A stretch of DNA of 64,000 bases from an uncultured Anaeromusa sp. (GTDB taxonomy: Bacteria > Bacillota > Negativicutes > Anaeromusales > Anaeromusaceae). The first letter of the stretch is position 1; each line of letters begins with the position of its first letter. Of the stretch, positions 8,661 to 16,682 are shown piece after piece. A model generated the notes under the pieces. The model was not told the origin of the DNA, did no database searches, and saw nothing but the letters and a program-made list of their open reading frames with translations. A program made the translations under genes and the position numbers. The stretch is from positions 1,225,501 through 1,289,500 of the forward strand of contig NZ_OY781460.1 of assembly GCF_963676855.1 (NCBI RefSeq). The letters are read 5' to 3'.

Positions 8661-9277
8661 AATTTATAGAAAAAAATCCAGAACCAACTATTTTTACGAA
8701 ATGGAAGAAAAATAATCCTCGGGGAATATACGAAAAATTAGACAATGCGGTAAGGAGAGAAGTACGTTTGTCATTAATTACTGAGCAAAAAGGATTGTGC
8801 TGCTATTGTTGTGGTTCTATAAAAATTGACTCTTCTCATATCGATCACTATAAACCACGATCTGTTGGTAGTTTGGTAGATCAATTGGATTATAATAACA
8901 TGCATGCGTCTTGTGAAGGAATTCATCACTCTGCAAAAAATTGTGGTAAAGTAAAGGATGCGTGGTTTAATCCCGAAGAAATGGTTTCTCCTCTGAATCC
9001 AGAGTGTGAAACTTATTTTCAGTATAATGTTACTGGAGCAATAGAGCCTGCAAGTGGTAAAGAGAGAGTAAAAAAAATGATTGATAACTTTGGATTAAAT
9101 TACTATGAATTACAAGCTGCGCGAGCAGCAGCAATAAAAACGACCGGTTTGTTAACTGTAGGGTTTGATGAAACGCAGAGACAAGAGTGGTTACAAATTA
9201 TGGAAGATGTTGATCTGGAGGGCAATTTACTACCTTTCTGTACTGCTGTTATATATTGTTTGAGAAACAATCCATAA
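8657..9277 (+). CDS. ptuB: PtuB-like HNH nuclease (TIGR02646-type)
   Basis: A 206-residue protein of the HNH family found beside PtuA ATPases and retrons. The nuclease core spans about residues 45-105: cysteines 48, 49, 51 and 52 in 'LCCYCCGS', His61 and His64 in 'HIDHYKPRS', Asn80-Asn81 in 'LDYNNMHASC', then Cys86 and Cys96, consistent with a zinc-supported HNH site. 'DAWFNPEEMVSPLNPECE' is the usual block after the core. It starts inside the ATPase gene (ATGA overlap), so the two are translationally coupled. I infer it cuts DNA or RNA on ATPase command. No reverse transcriptase is present, so it is not a retron module. Confidence 0.82.
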   Translation: MKFIEKNPEPTIFTKWKKNNPRGIYEKLDNAVRREVRLSLITEQKGLCCYCCGSIKIDSSHIDHYKPRSVGSLVDQLDYNNMHASCEGIHHSAKNCGKVKDAWFNPEEMVSPLNPECETYFQYNVTGAIEPASGKERVKKMIDNFGLNYYELQAARAAAIKTTGLLTVGFDETQRQEWLQIMEDVDLEGNLLPFCTAVIYCLRNNP

Positions 9278-9371
9278 AAAATGATATTTAAGTATCTTGT
9301 TGTTAAATATCCATACAGATGGTTTCTGGAAAAAGATTTTTCTTTATGATCGTGCCGAAAGTAAAAAGAGC

Positions 9372-9401
9372 TTGCCGGTTGTTTGTTGCTTCCTTTATAA
9401 T
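9372..9401 (+). promoter_or_regulatory. Promoter of the binding-protein gene at 9477
   Basis: TTGCCG (9372-9377) and TATAAT (9396-9401) with an 18-base spacer, 75 bases before the start codon. Confidence 0.6.
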
Positions 9402-9476
9402 TATACAGACAAATGATTGTGTATGTACTCACTAGAAGGACGATTGAGTTAGTAGAGAGATAACGGGGGGAGAACT

Positions 9477-10643
9477 ATGGGGAAGAGCCTATTTTGGCGA
9501 AATACAGTACTTGGCAGTTTGGTCTTAGCCTTAGGTTTGGCGGCTGGCTGCGGCAAAAGTACCAGCGGCGATTTGAAGATCGGCATGGTGTACGAACTGA
9601 CGGGGAACACGGCGACCTACGGCACGTCCGCGGCGAATGGCGCTAAGCTGGCTTTTAAGGAAATTAATGCTGCAGGCGGCGTGTTAGGTAAGCCGATTCA
9701 GATTGTAACTGCCGATAACAAGGGCGAGCCGTCGGAGTCGACGAATGCTATGACCAAGGTGATTACGCAGGACAAAGTAGTGGCTGTGACCGGCTTTACG
9801 GTCAGCTCCTGCGGTATTGCCGGATCGTCCGTAGCGGAAGGAAGCAAGATTCCCTTTGTGGCGGCGGCTACGGTTAATCCGAAAGTGACCGTGGATGGCA
9901 ATACAGGCAAGGTTAAAAATTATACCTTCCGGGCTTGTTTTATTGACTCTTTCCAGGGCGCCGTAGGGGCGCAGTTTGCGTTGAACAGTCTCAAAGCAAA
10001 AAAAGTGTCGATTTTGACGGACAGCTCCAGTGATTATAGCAAGGGCTTGACTCAGATTTTTAAAGAATCTTTTACTAAAAATGGCGGACTGATTGTAGGC
10101 GAAGAAGCGTATTTGCAAAAAGATCAGGACTTCAAGCCAGTATTGACCAAATTGAAGTCTCAAAATGCGGATGTTTTGTACATTCCCGGCTACTATGAAG
10201 ACGTTGGTAAAATTATCAAGCAAGCGCGCGAGCTAGGCATGAATATGCCCATTCTCGGCAGCGATGCCTGGGATTCACCGAAACTGGCAGAAATCGGCGG
10301 ACCTCAAGCCTTGAACAACACATATTTTACCAATTTTTACTCTATTGAAGATCGCAATCCGATTTCTAACGCCTTTGTGGAAGCGTATAAGAAAGAGTAT
10401 GGGGAAGTGCCGGACTCCATGGCAGCTATGGGCTATGACGCGGCGCGTTTGCTAGTTGACGCCATCAAGCGGGCCAACAGCACCGACGCGGCGAAAATTA
10501 CAAAAGCGTTGGCAGAAACCAAAGACTTTGCCAGCGTCAGCGGTCCTATGTCCTTAAATGATACCCATGACGCTGTGCGCGGCGTGGTCATCGTGGAAAT
10601 GAAAGACGGCAAACAGGTCTATAAAGAAACCATTAAGCCCTAG
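9477..10643 (+). CDS. Branched-chain amino acid-type ABC substrate-binding lipoprotein (paralogue 1 of 3)
   Basis: A 388-residue Leu/Ile/Val-binding-family protein. The signal peptide ends in the lipobox 'LAAGC', so the mature protein is lipid-anchored outside the cytoplasmic membrane. The periplasmic-binding fold shows 'IGMVYELTGNTATYGTS', 'NAAGGVLGKPIQIV' and 'YIPGYYEDVGKIIKQARE'. Such proteins hand an amino acid, amide or short organic acid to an ABC permease, but no permease or ATPase gene lies nearby. Two close paralogues sit at 53274 and 56995. The start follows a 'GGGGGGAGA' site. It forms a single-gene unit with its own promoter. Confidence 0.88.
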   Translation: MGKSLFWRNTVLGSLVLALGLAAGCGKSTSGDLKIGMVYELTGNTATYGTSAANGAKLAFKEINAAGGVLGKPIQIVTADNKGEPSESTNAMTKVITQDKVVAVTGFTVSSCGIAGSSVAEGSKIPFVAAATVNPKVTVDGNTGKVKNYTFRACFIDSFQGAVGAQFALNSLKAKKVSILTDSSSDYSKGLTQIFKESFTKNGGLIVGEEAYLQKDQDFKPVLTKLKSQNADVLYIPGYYEDVGKIIKQARELGMNMPILGSDAWDSPKLAEIGGPQALNNTYFTNFYSIEDRNPISNAFVEAYKKEYGEVPDSMAAMGYDAARLLVDAIKRANSTDAAKITKALAETKDFASVSGPMSLNDTHDAVRGVVIVEMKDGKQVYKETIKP

Positions 10644-10650
10644 GGGTCAC

Positions 10651-10916
10651 TGATTTATTCACATCTCACGCCAAAACGGTTATTTTCTTATCACACATTG
10701 TTAGAAAGCCTCGGCAGAGCGTCGCTATGCCTGCGTTTTCTTTCGTGTTTGATAAGCTAAAGTGGTCTGTTGTCCTGCAATCCTAGCGGCGCTTAGAGGA
10801 GACCGGAGATTTGGCCTTCCATGGCATCGCCGGCATTAGGCACCTCACGTGCCGTCAGGTGCATCCAGCGCCGTTTCGTTTTGCCGGAGCGTTCATTAAA
10901 TCATCGACTCCCTAGG
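10651..10916. repeat. Intergenic repeat family B, copy 1 (interrupted)
   Basis: Sequence 10651-10753 and 10872-10916 aligns with 45293-45447, sharing 'CCTCGG', 'TGCGTTTTCTTTC' and a tail like 'TTCATTAAATCATCGACTCC'. About 115 extra bases separate the two blocks here. With the terminator at 10928 this accounts for the 363-base gap between genes; I see no reading frame or promoter in it. Confidence 0.6.
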
Positions 10917-10927
10917 AAATCTAAAAA

Positions 10928-10966
10928 ATAGCCATGTCTGCCTATGGGTAGGCATGGCTATTTTTA
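10928..10966 (+). terminator. Terminator downstream of repeat B1
   Basis: ATAGCCATG-CTGCCTA pairs with TAGGCATGGCTAT around a short loop, followed by TTTTTAT. Confidence 0.8.
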
Positions 10967-11006
10967 TCAGGAATAGGGAAACGCTTTATACTAAGGAGGC
11001 CTGACG

Positions 11007-11948
11007 ATGGATATTCAAACGAAATTATTGTATTTATTCCTAGATTTACTGTTGCCCTTGGCCATCGGCCAAGCCTGCCGGAGTCAAAAACGTCTAAGCG
11101 CAAGTTTTTTTCAGCGCATGATTATTCTCAATATCTGCCTGGTGTACCCGGTATTGGCGGCGCTGACTATTTGGAGCTTGCGTCTTAATTATGAACTTAT
11201 TGGGTTGCCTCTTATGGGCGTACTTCTTTGTATCATTCCCGGCGCTGCGGCGTACTTGCTTGTGGAACGCAAGTTTGACAGCGATCTGGATAAAGGCAGT
11301 TATCTCTTAAGCGCCATGTTGTCGAATACGGCAACCTTGGGAGGTTTGTGCACGTACATCATGTATGGGGAAGTCGGCTTTGCCTATACGCAGATGGCGG
11401 TTATCTTGCAGAACGTCGTTATGTTTATGTTTTGCTTTCCTTTGGCGCAATACTATTATCAAAAAAGCATCGGCCTTCCCTTTGATCGGCAGTCAGTCGT
11501 TTCGTTGTTTATAAACCGCAACCAACTGCCGGTAGTCGGCATGGCTATTGGTGTGGCACTAAATGTATCGGGTATGGTGCGCCCGTACTTTTTGGAGACA
11601 CTGGTGGATCCCTTGGTACATCTAGGTGCTTGGACGGCATTAATCCCTATTGGCTATTCTATTAATTTATACGGCATGAGACAATACTACGGGAAAATCC
11701 TCGATTTGCTTCCCATCAAGCTGGTGCTGACGCCGCTAGTATCCTATGTAGTAGCCCAATTTGTTTTTGAAGAAACGGTTCTCATCAACACCATCGTAAT
11801 TTTGGCCGCCATGCCGACAGCGATTAATGCGGTAGTGGCGGTGCAGCTTAATAAGTTGAACGTGGATCTGGCGACGGCGTCGTTTGTGCTGACAACAGCT
11901 GCCTGTTTGGTGGTGGCGCTGCCCATTCTATTTGTTGTCCTGTCTTGA
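11007..11948 (+). CDS. AEC-family permease (auxin efflux carrier/malate permease type)
   Basis: A 313-residue polytopic membrane protein with about ten hydrophobic segments in two halves, the AEC-family pattern: 'GSYLLSAMLSNTATLGGLCTYIMYG' in the middle and 'MPTAINAVVAVQLNKLNVDLATASFVLTTA' near the end, where the family has its conserved helix break. Members carry malate, malonate or other organic anions in bacteria. The start has a strong 'AAGGAGG'. It is closed by a terminator at 12035. A second AEC gene at 33814 is only distantly similar. Confidence 0.85.
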   Translation: MDIQTKLLYLFLDLLLPLAIGQACRSQKRLSASFFQRMIILNICLVYPVLAALTIWSLRLNYELIGLPLMGVLLCIIPGAAAYLLVERKFDSDLDKGSYLLSAMLSNTATLGGLCTYIMYGEVGFAYTQMAVILQNVVMFMFCFPLAQYYYQKSIGLPFDRQSVVSLFINRNQLPVVGMAIGVALNVSGMVRPYFLETLVDPLVHLGAWTALIPIGYSINLYGMRQYYGKILDLLPIKLVLTPLVSYVVAQFVFEETVLINTIVILAAMPTAINAVVAVQLNKLNVDLATASFVLTTAACLVVALPILFVVLS

Positions 11949-12034
11949 CAAAGAAACCGATACACGATATAGTATGTTTGCAAAAGATGCTATATTCAAG
12001 AGGATAGTTCCAAAGTATTGTAAAAGTAAGAGCA

Positions 12035-12079
12035 AAGAAGCTCAAAGCGAAATAAACGCTGCTTTGAGCTTCTTTTTTT
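12035..12079 (+). terminator. Terminator after the AEC permease
   Basis: Perfect 14-bp arms (12035-12048 and 12061-12074) with seven Ts. Confidence 0.88.
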
Positions 12080-12153
12080 ACGACGAATGTAAGTTTGCAC
12101 TATCTACCAAATGATGCATCGAGAATATTAAAAATACAAGGAGGACACAAGAA

Positions 12154-13404
12154 ATGATGACAGCAATTGGCATAATCATTGTGGCAGTAACGGTATATCT
12201 TTTGCTGAAACGGTATGACGCGAGATTGGTGCTATTAGCTTCCGGGATTAGTATGGCCTGTGTGGCGGGAACGCCGATGGCCTCTTTGGATGCATTCGCT
12301 AAAAACATGACCAATGGCGGCTTAATTCAAGCAGTTTGCTCGGTTATGGGCTTTGCAATGGTCATGCGCTATACGGAATGTGACAAGCATTTGATTAATT
12401 TATTGGCTGGGGGACTTTCTAAAGTTCGGCCGCTGTTGATTCCCGGCGTGGTACTGGCTACCTATGCGGTCAACGTGGCCTTGCCTAGCGCGGCTGGAAC
12501 AGCGGCAGCGGCGGGAGCCATTTTTGTACCTTTGATGATGTCTGCCGGTATTCATCCGGCGATGGCTGGGGCTGCGGTAAAATGCGGCACCTACGGAAGC
12601 ATGCTCAATCCTGGACTGGCTCATAATCCTTTTGTGGCGAAAATTGCCGGCGTAGGGGTCATGGATGTGATTGCGTTCCACTTCAAAGCCAATATTGCCT
12701 CGCTTTTGACGGCAGCAGTGCTGATTACCCTGATTGCCTATTACCGCAAAGAACATAAAGGGTACATAGCGGAAGGCTTGGAAGCGGAAGCTTCTTTTAA
12801 GGTTAATTGGCTTTACGCCATTATGCCCATCTTGCCGATCGTAATTTTAATTTTGGGAACAGCCGGAGTTGTGCCAGCGTTGAAGATGGATGTGCCCCAG
12901 GCCATGGTCATAGGGGCGATGTTGGCACTGGTGGTGACGCGGAAAAACCCGACAAACTTTAGCAATGCTTTTTTTGACGGCATGGGTAAAGCCTATGGTT
13001 CTATTTTGGGTATTATCATTTCCGCCGGGGTATTTGTTTCAGGCATGACCGCTATGGGACTTGTGAAAACCTTTACTACGGCCATGCTTAACAATCCGGG
13101 CATTATCAAATTGTGTGCAGCGGTTGGTCCTTTTGTTCTCGGCGTTGTTGTCGGGTCTGGGGATGCAGCAACGTTTGCCTTTAACGAAGCGATTACGCCG
13201 CATGCCGAGGAGTTTGGCATGTCTGCGGTGCAAATGGGCAGCATGGCGACGTTGGGAGGAACCCTGGGGCGCACCATGTCGCCCATCGCCGGTGCAACCA
13301 TTATCATTGCGGGTATCGCTGGCGTTAATCCTATGGAAATTGCCAAGCGTAACTTTTTGCCGATGGTAGGGGCCATGGTTTTAGGGATGGCTTTCTTGAT
13401 GTAG
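12154..13404 (+). CDS. DcuC-type anaerobic C4-dicarboxylate transporter
   Basis: A 416-residue, very hydrophobic carrier with about 11-12 membrane segments. Features of the DcuC family include 'NVALPSAAGTAAAAGAIFVPLMMSAGIHPAMAG' around residues 110-140 (two stretches), the 'KCGTYGSMLNPGLAHNPFVAKIAG' block and 'VVGSGDAATFAFNEAITPH' in the second half. DcuC proteins exchange or export succinate and take up fumarate, malate or aspartate during anaerobic growth. The start ATG 12154 is 9 bases after 'GGAGG'. It is a single-gene unit between two terminators. Confidence 0.85.
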   Translation: MMTAIGIIIVAVTVYLLLKRYDARLVLLASGISMACVAGTPMASLDAFAKNMTNGGLIQAVCSVMGFAMVMRYTECDKHLINLLAGGLSKVRPLLIPGVVLATYAVNVALPSAAGTAAAAGAIFVPLMMSAGIHPAMAGAAVKCGTYGSMLNPGLAHNPFVAKIAGVGVMDVIAFHFKANIASLLTAAVLITLIAYYRKEHKGYIAEGLEAEASFKVNWLYAIMPILPIVILILGTAGVVPALKMDVPQAMVIGAMLALVVTRKNPTNFSNAFFDGMGKAYGSILGIIISAGVFVSGMTAMGLVKTFTTAMLNNPGIIKLCAAVGPFVLGVVVGSGDAATFAFNEAITPHAEEFGMSAVQMGSMATLGGTLGRTMSPIAGATIIIAGIAGVNPMEIAKRNFLPMVGAMVLGMAFLM

Positions 13405-13423
13405 CCGAATTTCATAATAAACA

Positions 13424-13475
13424 AAAAGAGAGGTACGATGCGCTGCTGTGGCGGCATATCGTACCTCTCTTTTGC
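13424..13475 (+). terminator. Terminator after DcuC
   Basis: Perfect 16-bp arms (13424-13439 and 13458-13473) ending in TTTT. Confidence 0.85.
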
Positions 13476-13655
13476 ATTGTTCGTTGCAACCATCTTTCAG
13501 GCCATCCGATTATTCCGGTTCGTTTGTCGGATCTCTTCGCAGTCATTGTGTTCACAGTTATAGCAGGCTTATTTGTGCAAAATAATGTATAATCAGAAAA
13601 TTGCTATTTACTTTTCTAATTTGTTGTGCGATAATTCACCTAAAGTCAAACGTAG

Positions 13656-13675
13656 GACGTAGGATATACTACGTC
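13656..13675. promoter_or_regulatory. Palindromic operator before the catabolic cluster
   Basis: GACGTAG (13656-13662), 6 bases, CTACGTC (13669-13675): a perfect inverted repeat 21 bases before the start codon, containing a TATACT -10-like hexamer. 13 of 20 positions match the sequence at 15886-15905 over the gntR promoter, so both may be targets of that GntR protein. Confidence 0.5.
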
Positions 13676-13696
13676 GATTAAAGGGAGGAACTAAAT

Positions 13697-14368
13697 ATGA
13701 AAGTAGCATTGGTGTACACGAGTACCACTCCAGAGTTGATTGAACTAGTGGAAAAACAAGTGCAGCAGGTATTGCCTGCTGGAGCAGAGATCATCAGCAA
13801 CCAAGATCCATCTATTTTAGCAGAAGTGCGGGAAGCCGGCTATGTGACGGCGCCGCCGGCGTCTCGCTTGGTTGGCATGTATATGAAAGCTATTGGCGAT
13901 GGAGCGGACGCTATTCTCAATATCTGTTCCTCTGTTGGCGAAGTGGCGGATTCGGCCCAGGATGTAGCAAAATATACTGGTATTCCCATTGTTCGGATTG
14001 ATGAAGATATGTGCCGGGAAGCGGTGCGGCAGGGAACTCGCATCGGTGTCATGGCAACATTGCCGACGACGCTGGCGCCAACAAAAAACACAATCTTGCG
14101 GGTAGCGCGGGAAATGAACAAACCTGTAGAATTAGTAGACTCCTTGGTAGATGGCGCTTTCGGATTGGACCAGGACCAGTTCAAAGAGCTGATGACGAAA
14201 TATGCCGGCGAAATCAGCGATAAAGTTGATGTAATTCTATTTGCCCAAGGTTCAATGGCGTATTGTGAAGAATATATTCATGAGAAATATGACCTGCCGG
14301 TACTGTCCAGCCCTCGTTTTGGCGCAGTAGCGCTGCAAGAAGCGCTGACGAAAAAAGGCTTACTGTAA
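13697..14368 (+). CDS. Aspartate/glutamate racemase-superfamily protein lacking the second catalytic Cys
   Basis: A 223-residue protein of the Asp/Glu/hydantoin racemase superfamily. The first catalytic cysteine is present (Cys77 in 'ILNICSSVGE'). At the equivalent of the second, where active racemases have a Cys followed by Thr or Ser, the protein reads 'LFAQGSMAYC' (Ala183-Gln184). One-cysteine members are known among maleate isomerase- and decarboxylase-like relatives, so it may be a lyase or isomerase and not a racemase. The start follows AAGGGAGG. It is first in the catabolic cluster, 52 bases before the BASS transporter gene. Confidence 0.78.
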   Translation: MKVALVYTSTTPELIELVEKQVQQVLPAGAEIISNQDPSILAEVREAGYVTAPPASRLVGMYMKAIGDGADAILNICSSVGEVADSAQDVAKYTGIPIVRIDEDMCREAVRQGTRIGVMATLPTTLAPTKNTILRVAREMNKPVELVDSLVDGAFGLDQDQFKELMTKYAGEISDKVDVILFAQGSMAYCEEYIHEKYDLPVLSSPRFGAVALQEALTKKGLL

Positions 14369-14420
14369 AAAAGTTAAGTTAACGGTATAATTTAATAATC
14401 ATCATAAAGGAGCGAAAGCC

Positions 14421-15389
14421 ATGATCGAAAAGCTTGGGAATATCGTAAAATTTATTACGAAATATTTCTCCGTATGGATTATTCTGGGGGTTGTAGCTGC
14501 CTTCTATCAACCGGAACCGTTTAAGCCGTTGGCCAAATACGTGCCATACTGCATTATGGCGGTTATGTTGAGTATGGGTCTTACGGTATCGCTGGGCGAC
14601 TTTAAACTCGTTTTTTCCCGGCCCAAGGATGTATTCTGGGGTATTGTGCTGCGGTATATGATTATGCCGTTCATTGCCTTGGCTTTGACCAAAGTGCTTG
14701 ATTTACCGCCGGTGTTGGCGGCTGGCTTGATTTTGGTAGGTTGCTGCCCCAGCGGCGTGGCCAGCAATGTTATGACCTTTTTGGCTAAAGGAGATACCGC
14801 TTTATCCATTACGGTATCTACGATTAACACCTTGATTGCTCCCTTTATTACGCCTTTTATGTTTGCCTTATTGGTAGGCTCTATTGTGCCAGTTGATGCC
14901 AACGCTATTTTGTTTGACATCTTGAAAATTGTTTTGGTGCCAGTTGTTCTAGGCGCGGTTATCCGCGCTGTGGCATCTGATTTCGTCGATAAGATTATGC
15001 CGATTATTCCCATTGTGTCGGTTGTAGCTATTTTTGTCACTACGAGCTCCGGCTTTGCTTTGAGTGCCAATAAATTGGCGGATGTAGCGATTGTTGCAGT
15101 GTTGGCTGTAGTTTTGCACAATTCCTTGGGCCTTGCGACTGGTTACTGGGCTGCACGGGGCGTGGGCATGCCTCCGTATAAATCGAAAGCTTTGTGTTTT
15201 GAAATTGGCATGGAAAACGGCGGTTTGGCCATGGCATTGGCATTGGCGCATCTGGCGCCGTTGGCCTTTATTCCAGCGGCTATCTTCAACTTGGTGCATA
15301 ATCTGACCGGTCCTATGCTGGCCAGCTATTGGCGAGAAAAAGAAGAAAAACTGGAAGCGCAGCAGCAACTGGAAAAAGCGGCGCAGTAG
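14421..15389 (+). CDS. Bile acid:sodium symporter (BASS) family transporter
   Basis: A 322-residue polytopic protein with about ten membrane segments. It shows family features such as 'LILVGCCPSGVASNVMTFLA' in the middle and 'FEIGMENGGLAMALA' near the end, which form the crossed sodium-site helices in BASS proteins. Bacterial members take up organic acids such as pantothenate precursors. A basic and glutamate-rich cytoplasmic tail closes the protein. In this operon it is the most likely importer of the acid that the downstream kinase and aldolase break down. Confidence 0.85.
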   Translation: MIEKLGNIVKFITKYFSVWIILGVVAAFYQPEPFKPLAKYVPYCIMAVMLSMGLTVSLGDFKLVFSRPKDVFWGIVLRYMIMPFIALALTKVLDLPPVLAAGLILVGCCPSGVASNVMTFLAKGDTALSITVSTINTLIAPFITPFMFALLVGSIVPVDANAILFDILKIVLVPVVLGAVIRAVASDFVDKIMPIIPIVSVVAIFVTTSSGFALSANKLADVAIVAVLAVVLHNSLGLATGYWAARGVGMPPYKSKALCFEIGMENGGLAMALALAHLAPLAFIPAAIFNLVHNLTGPMLASYWREKEEKLEAQQQLEKAAQ

Positions 15390-15421
15390 TGAAGTAAATT
15401 TGAGCAAGGAGGTTTTTGATT

Positions 15422-15829
15422 GTGGAAAACATGACCTTGGACTTAGCTAAAAAACTTGGCGCTTATGCAGAAGAGCTGGTGGTCAAAGAATACGGAGCTA
15501 AGCCTTTCAGTGTAGCGGTATGCGATAAGGACGGCTTTATGGTGCTTTTCAACAAGTTGGATGGCGCCAAGCTATTGACGATTAAATTGACGCCGAACAA
15601 AGCATATACGGCGGTCCGCATGGGCGTTAGTACTGCGGATTTTCTGCGTCGGCTGCAAACAGACAATCTTAATATTTCGTATTTTGCCGATGAAAACTTT
15701 GTGGGCATGCCAGGCGGCGTGCCGGTGTTGAATGCCCAACAGCAGATCATAGGTGCTGTTGGCATCGGTGGCTTGAAAGAAGACGGCGAGGTAGCTGTGA
15801 AGGTTGCAGCGGCAGCGGCTGCGCTGTAG
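15422..15829 (+). CDS. GlcG/HbpS-family (DUF336) protein
   Basis: A 135-residue protein of the GlcG/HbpS/PduO-C fold: 'PFSVAVCDKDGFMVLFNKLDGA', 'ADENFVGMPGGVPVLNAQQQIIGAVGIGG' (two separate stretches) and an alanine-rich last helix. Family members bind heme or cobalamin-like ligands or serve as small stabilising proteins and are common in glycolate, diol and sugar-acid operons; the exact role is unknown. GTG 15422 is favoured because AAGGAGG ends 9 bases upstream, while TTG 15416 is too close to it. Confidence 0.8.
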   Translation: MENMTLDLAKKLGAYAEELVVKEYGAKPFSVAVCDKDGFMVLFNKLDGAKLLTIKLTPNKAYTAVRMGVSTADFLRRLQTDNLNISYFADENFVGMPGGVPVLNAQQQIIGAVGIGGLKEDGEVAVKVAAAAAAL

Positions 15830-15865
15830 ACGCTAGTTTGCAGCTAACAAGTGTATCACATACTG

Positions 15866-15905
15866 TTGACTGATTGTTTTGGACCGACGTATGATGTTAT
15901 ACTGA
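15866..15905 (+). promoter_or_regulatory. gntR promoter with overlapping operator-like sequence
   Basis: TTGACT (15866-15871), 18 bases, TATGAT (15890-15895). A half-palindrome GTAT-N6-ATAC overlaps the -10 and begins with the same GACGTA found at 13656, consistent with autoregulation by the GntR protein encoded just downstream. Confidence 0.55.
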
Positions 15906-15934
15906 AATGGTAAAAATAGCATCAGGAGGTCCGA

Positions 15935-16651
15935 ATGCAAGCAGAAACATTCTTAAAGGAAATTGGCGGCAAATCCGTTGTTGAGCAGATTGTTGAAAAT
16001 ATTACTAATGCTATCATTAACGGGGAATTGAAGCCGGGGGATAAAATACCGACGGAAAATGAATTGGGCGCGTCTATGGGGGTAGGCCGTAATTCGGTGC
16101 GTGAAGCTATCAAGATTCTGGTGGCCTATGGCGTGCTGGTAATCAAACGGGCCGAAGGAACTTTCGTCAAGCAGGACTATGACAAGAAGATGCTCTTTCC
16201 GGTGCTGTACGGCATTATCCTACAAAAAGATTCCGCCAAGCAGCTGGTAGAGATGCGCAAAATTATTGATGTGGGTATTTTACAGTTGGCGATCGACAAG
16301 CTGGACTTTCAGTCGTTGCATAAGCTGGAACAGGCCATGAAGGAATTGGAGCGGACCATGTCGGCAGCGCAGGTAAAGGCCAGTGACATTTTTGAAGCGG
16401 ATACCGAGTTTCATAAGGTGTTGGTGGATGTCACGGGGAACGCGCTTTTAGAGGGCATCTGCTACTATGTCGACCAAATTACCAAAGCATCCAGGTTAAA
16501 AGCCATCGAGATGTTTTTGGATACAGAGGCCACTGAAGAATTTCTGCGTATGCACCAGGATATGTTGCAGGTGCTGCAGGAAAAAAATCGCGCTAGGATT
16601 AGTGAAGTCATTGAAAAACATTATGAATACTGGGAAAAAGTAAGCTTGTGA
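15935..16651 (+). CDS. GntR-family regulator, FadR subgroup
   Basis: A 238-residue repressor-type protein. The N-terminal winged helix-turn-helix (residues 15-80) has 'LKPGDKIPTENELGASMGVG' followed by 'RNSVREAIKILVAYGVLVIK'. The C-terminal all-helical FCD domain shows the metal/ligand pattern 'EADTEFHKVLVDVTGN', with a conserved Asp and His. FCD proteins sense carboxylic acids. A strong 'AGGAGG' precedes ATG 15935. It sits in the middle of the catabolic cluster with its own promoter and is the obvious candidate to control both halves. Confidence 0.88.
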   Translation: MQAETFLKEIGGKSVVEQIVENITNAIINGELKPGDKIPTENELGASMGVGRNSVREAIKILVAYGVLVIKRAEGTFVKQDYDKKMLFPVLYGIILQKDSAKQLVEMRKIIDVGILQLAIDKLDFQSLHKLEQAMKELERTMSAAQVKASDIFEADTEFHKVLVDVTGNALLEGICYYVDQITKASRLKAIEMFLDTEATEEFLRMHQDMLQVLQEKNRARISEVIEKHYEYWEKVSL

Positions 16652-16682
16652 CTTGTAGGTGGCGAGCTGGGAGGCTGTATCT

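Noticed and set aside
8657-9277. Retron with PtuAB-type effectors
   Set aside because: No reverse transcriptase motif (YxDD) and no msr/msd-like inverted repeat seen in or near the island.
5663-9400. Insertion sequence or prophage carrying the defence island
   Set aside because: No transposase, integrase, terminal inverted repeats or clear target duplication could be found at the edges.
14507-15121. 204-codon minus-strand frame
   Set aside because: Shadow of the BASS transporter; Thr/Ala-rich low-complexity translation.
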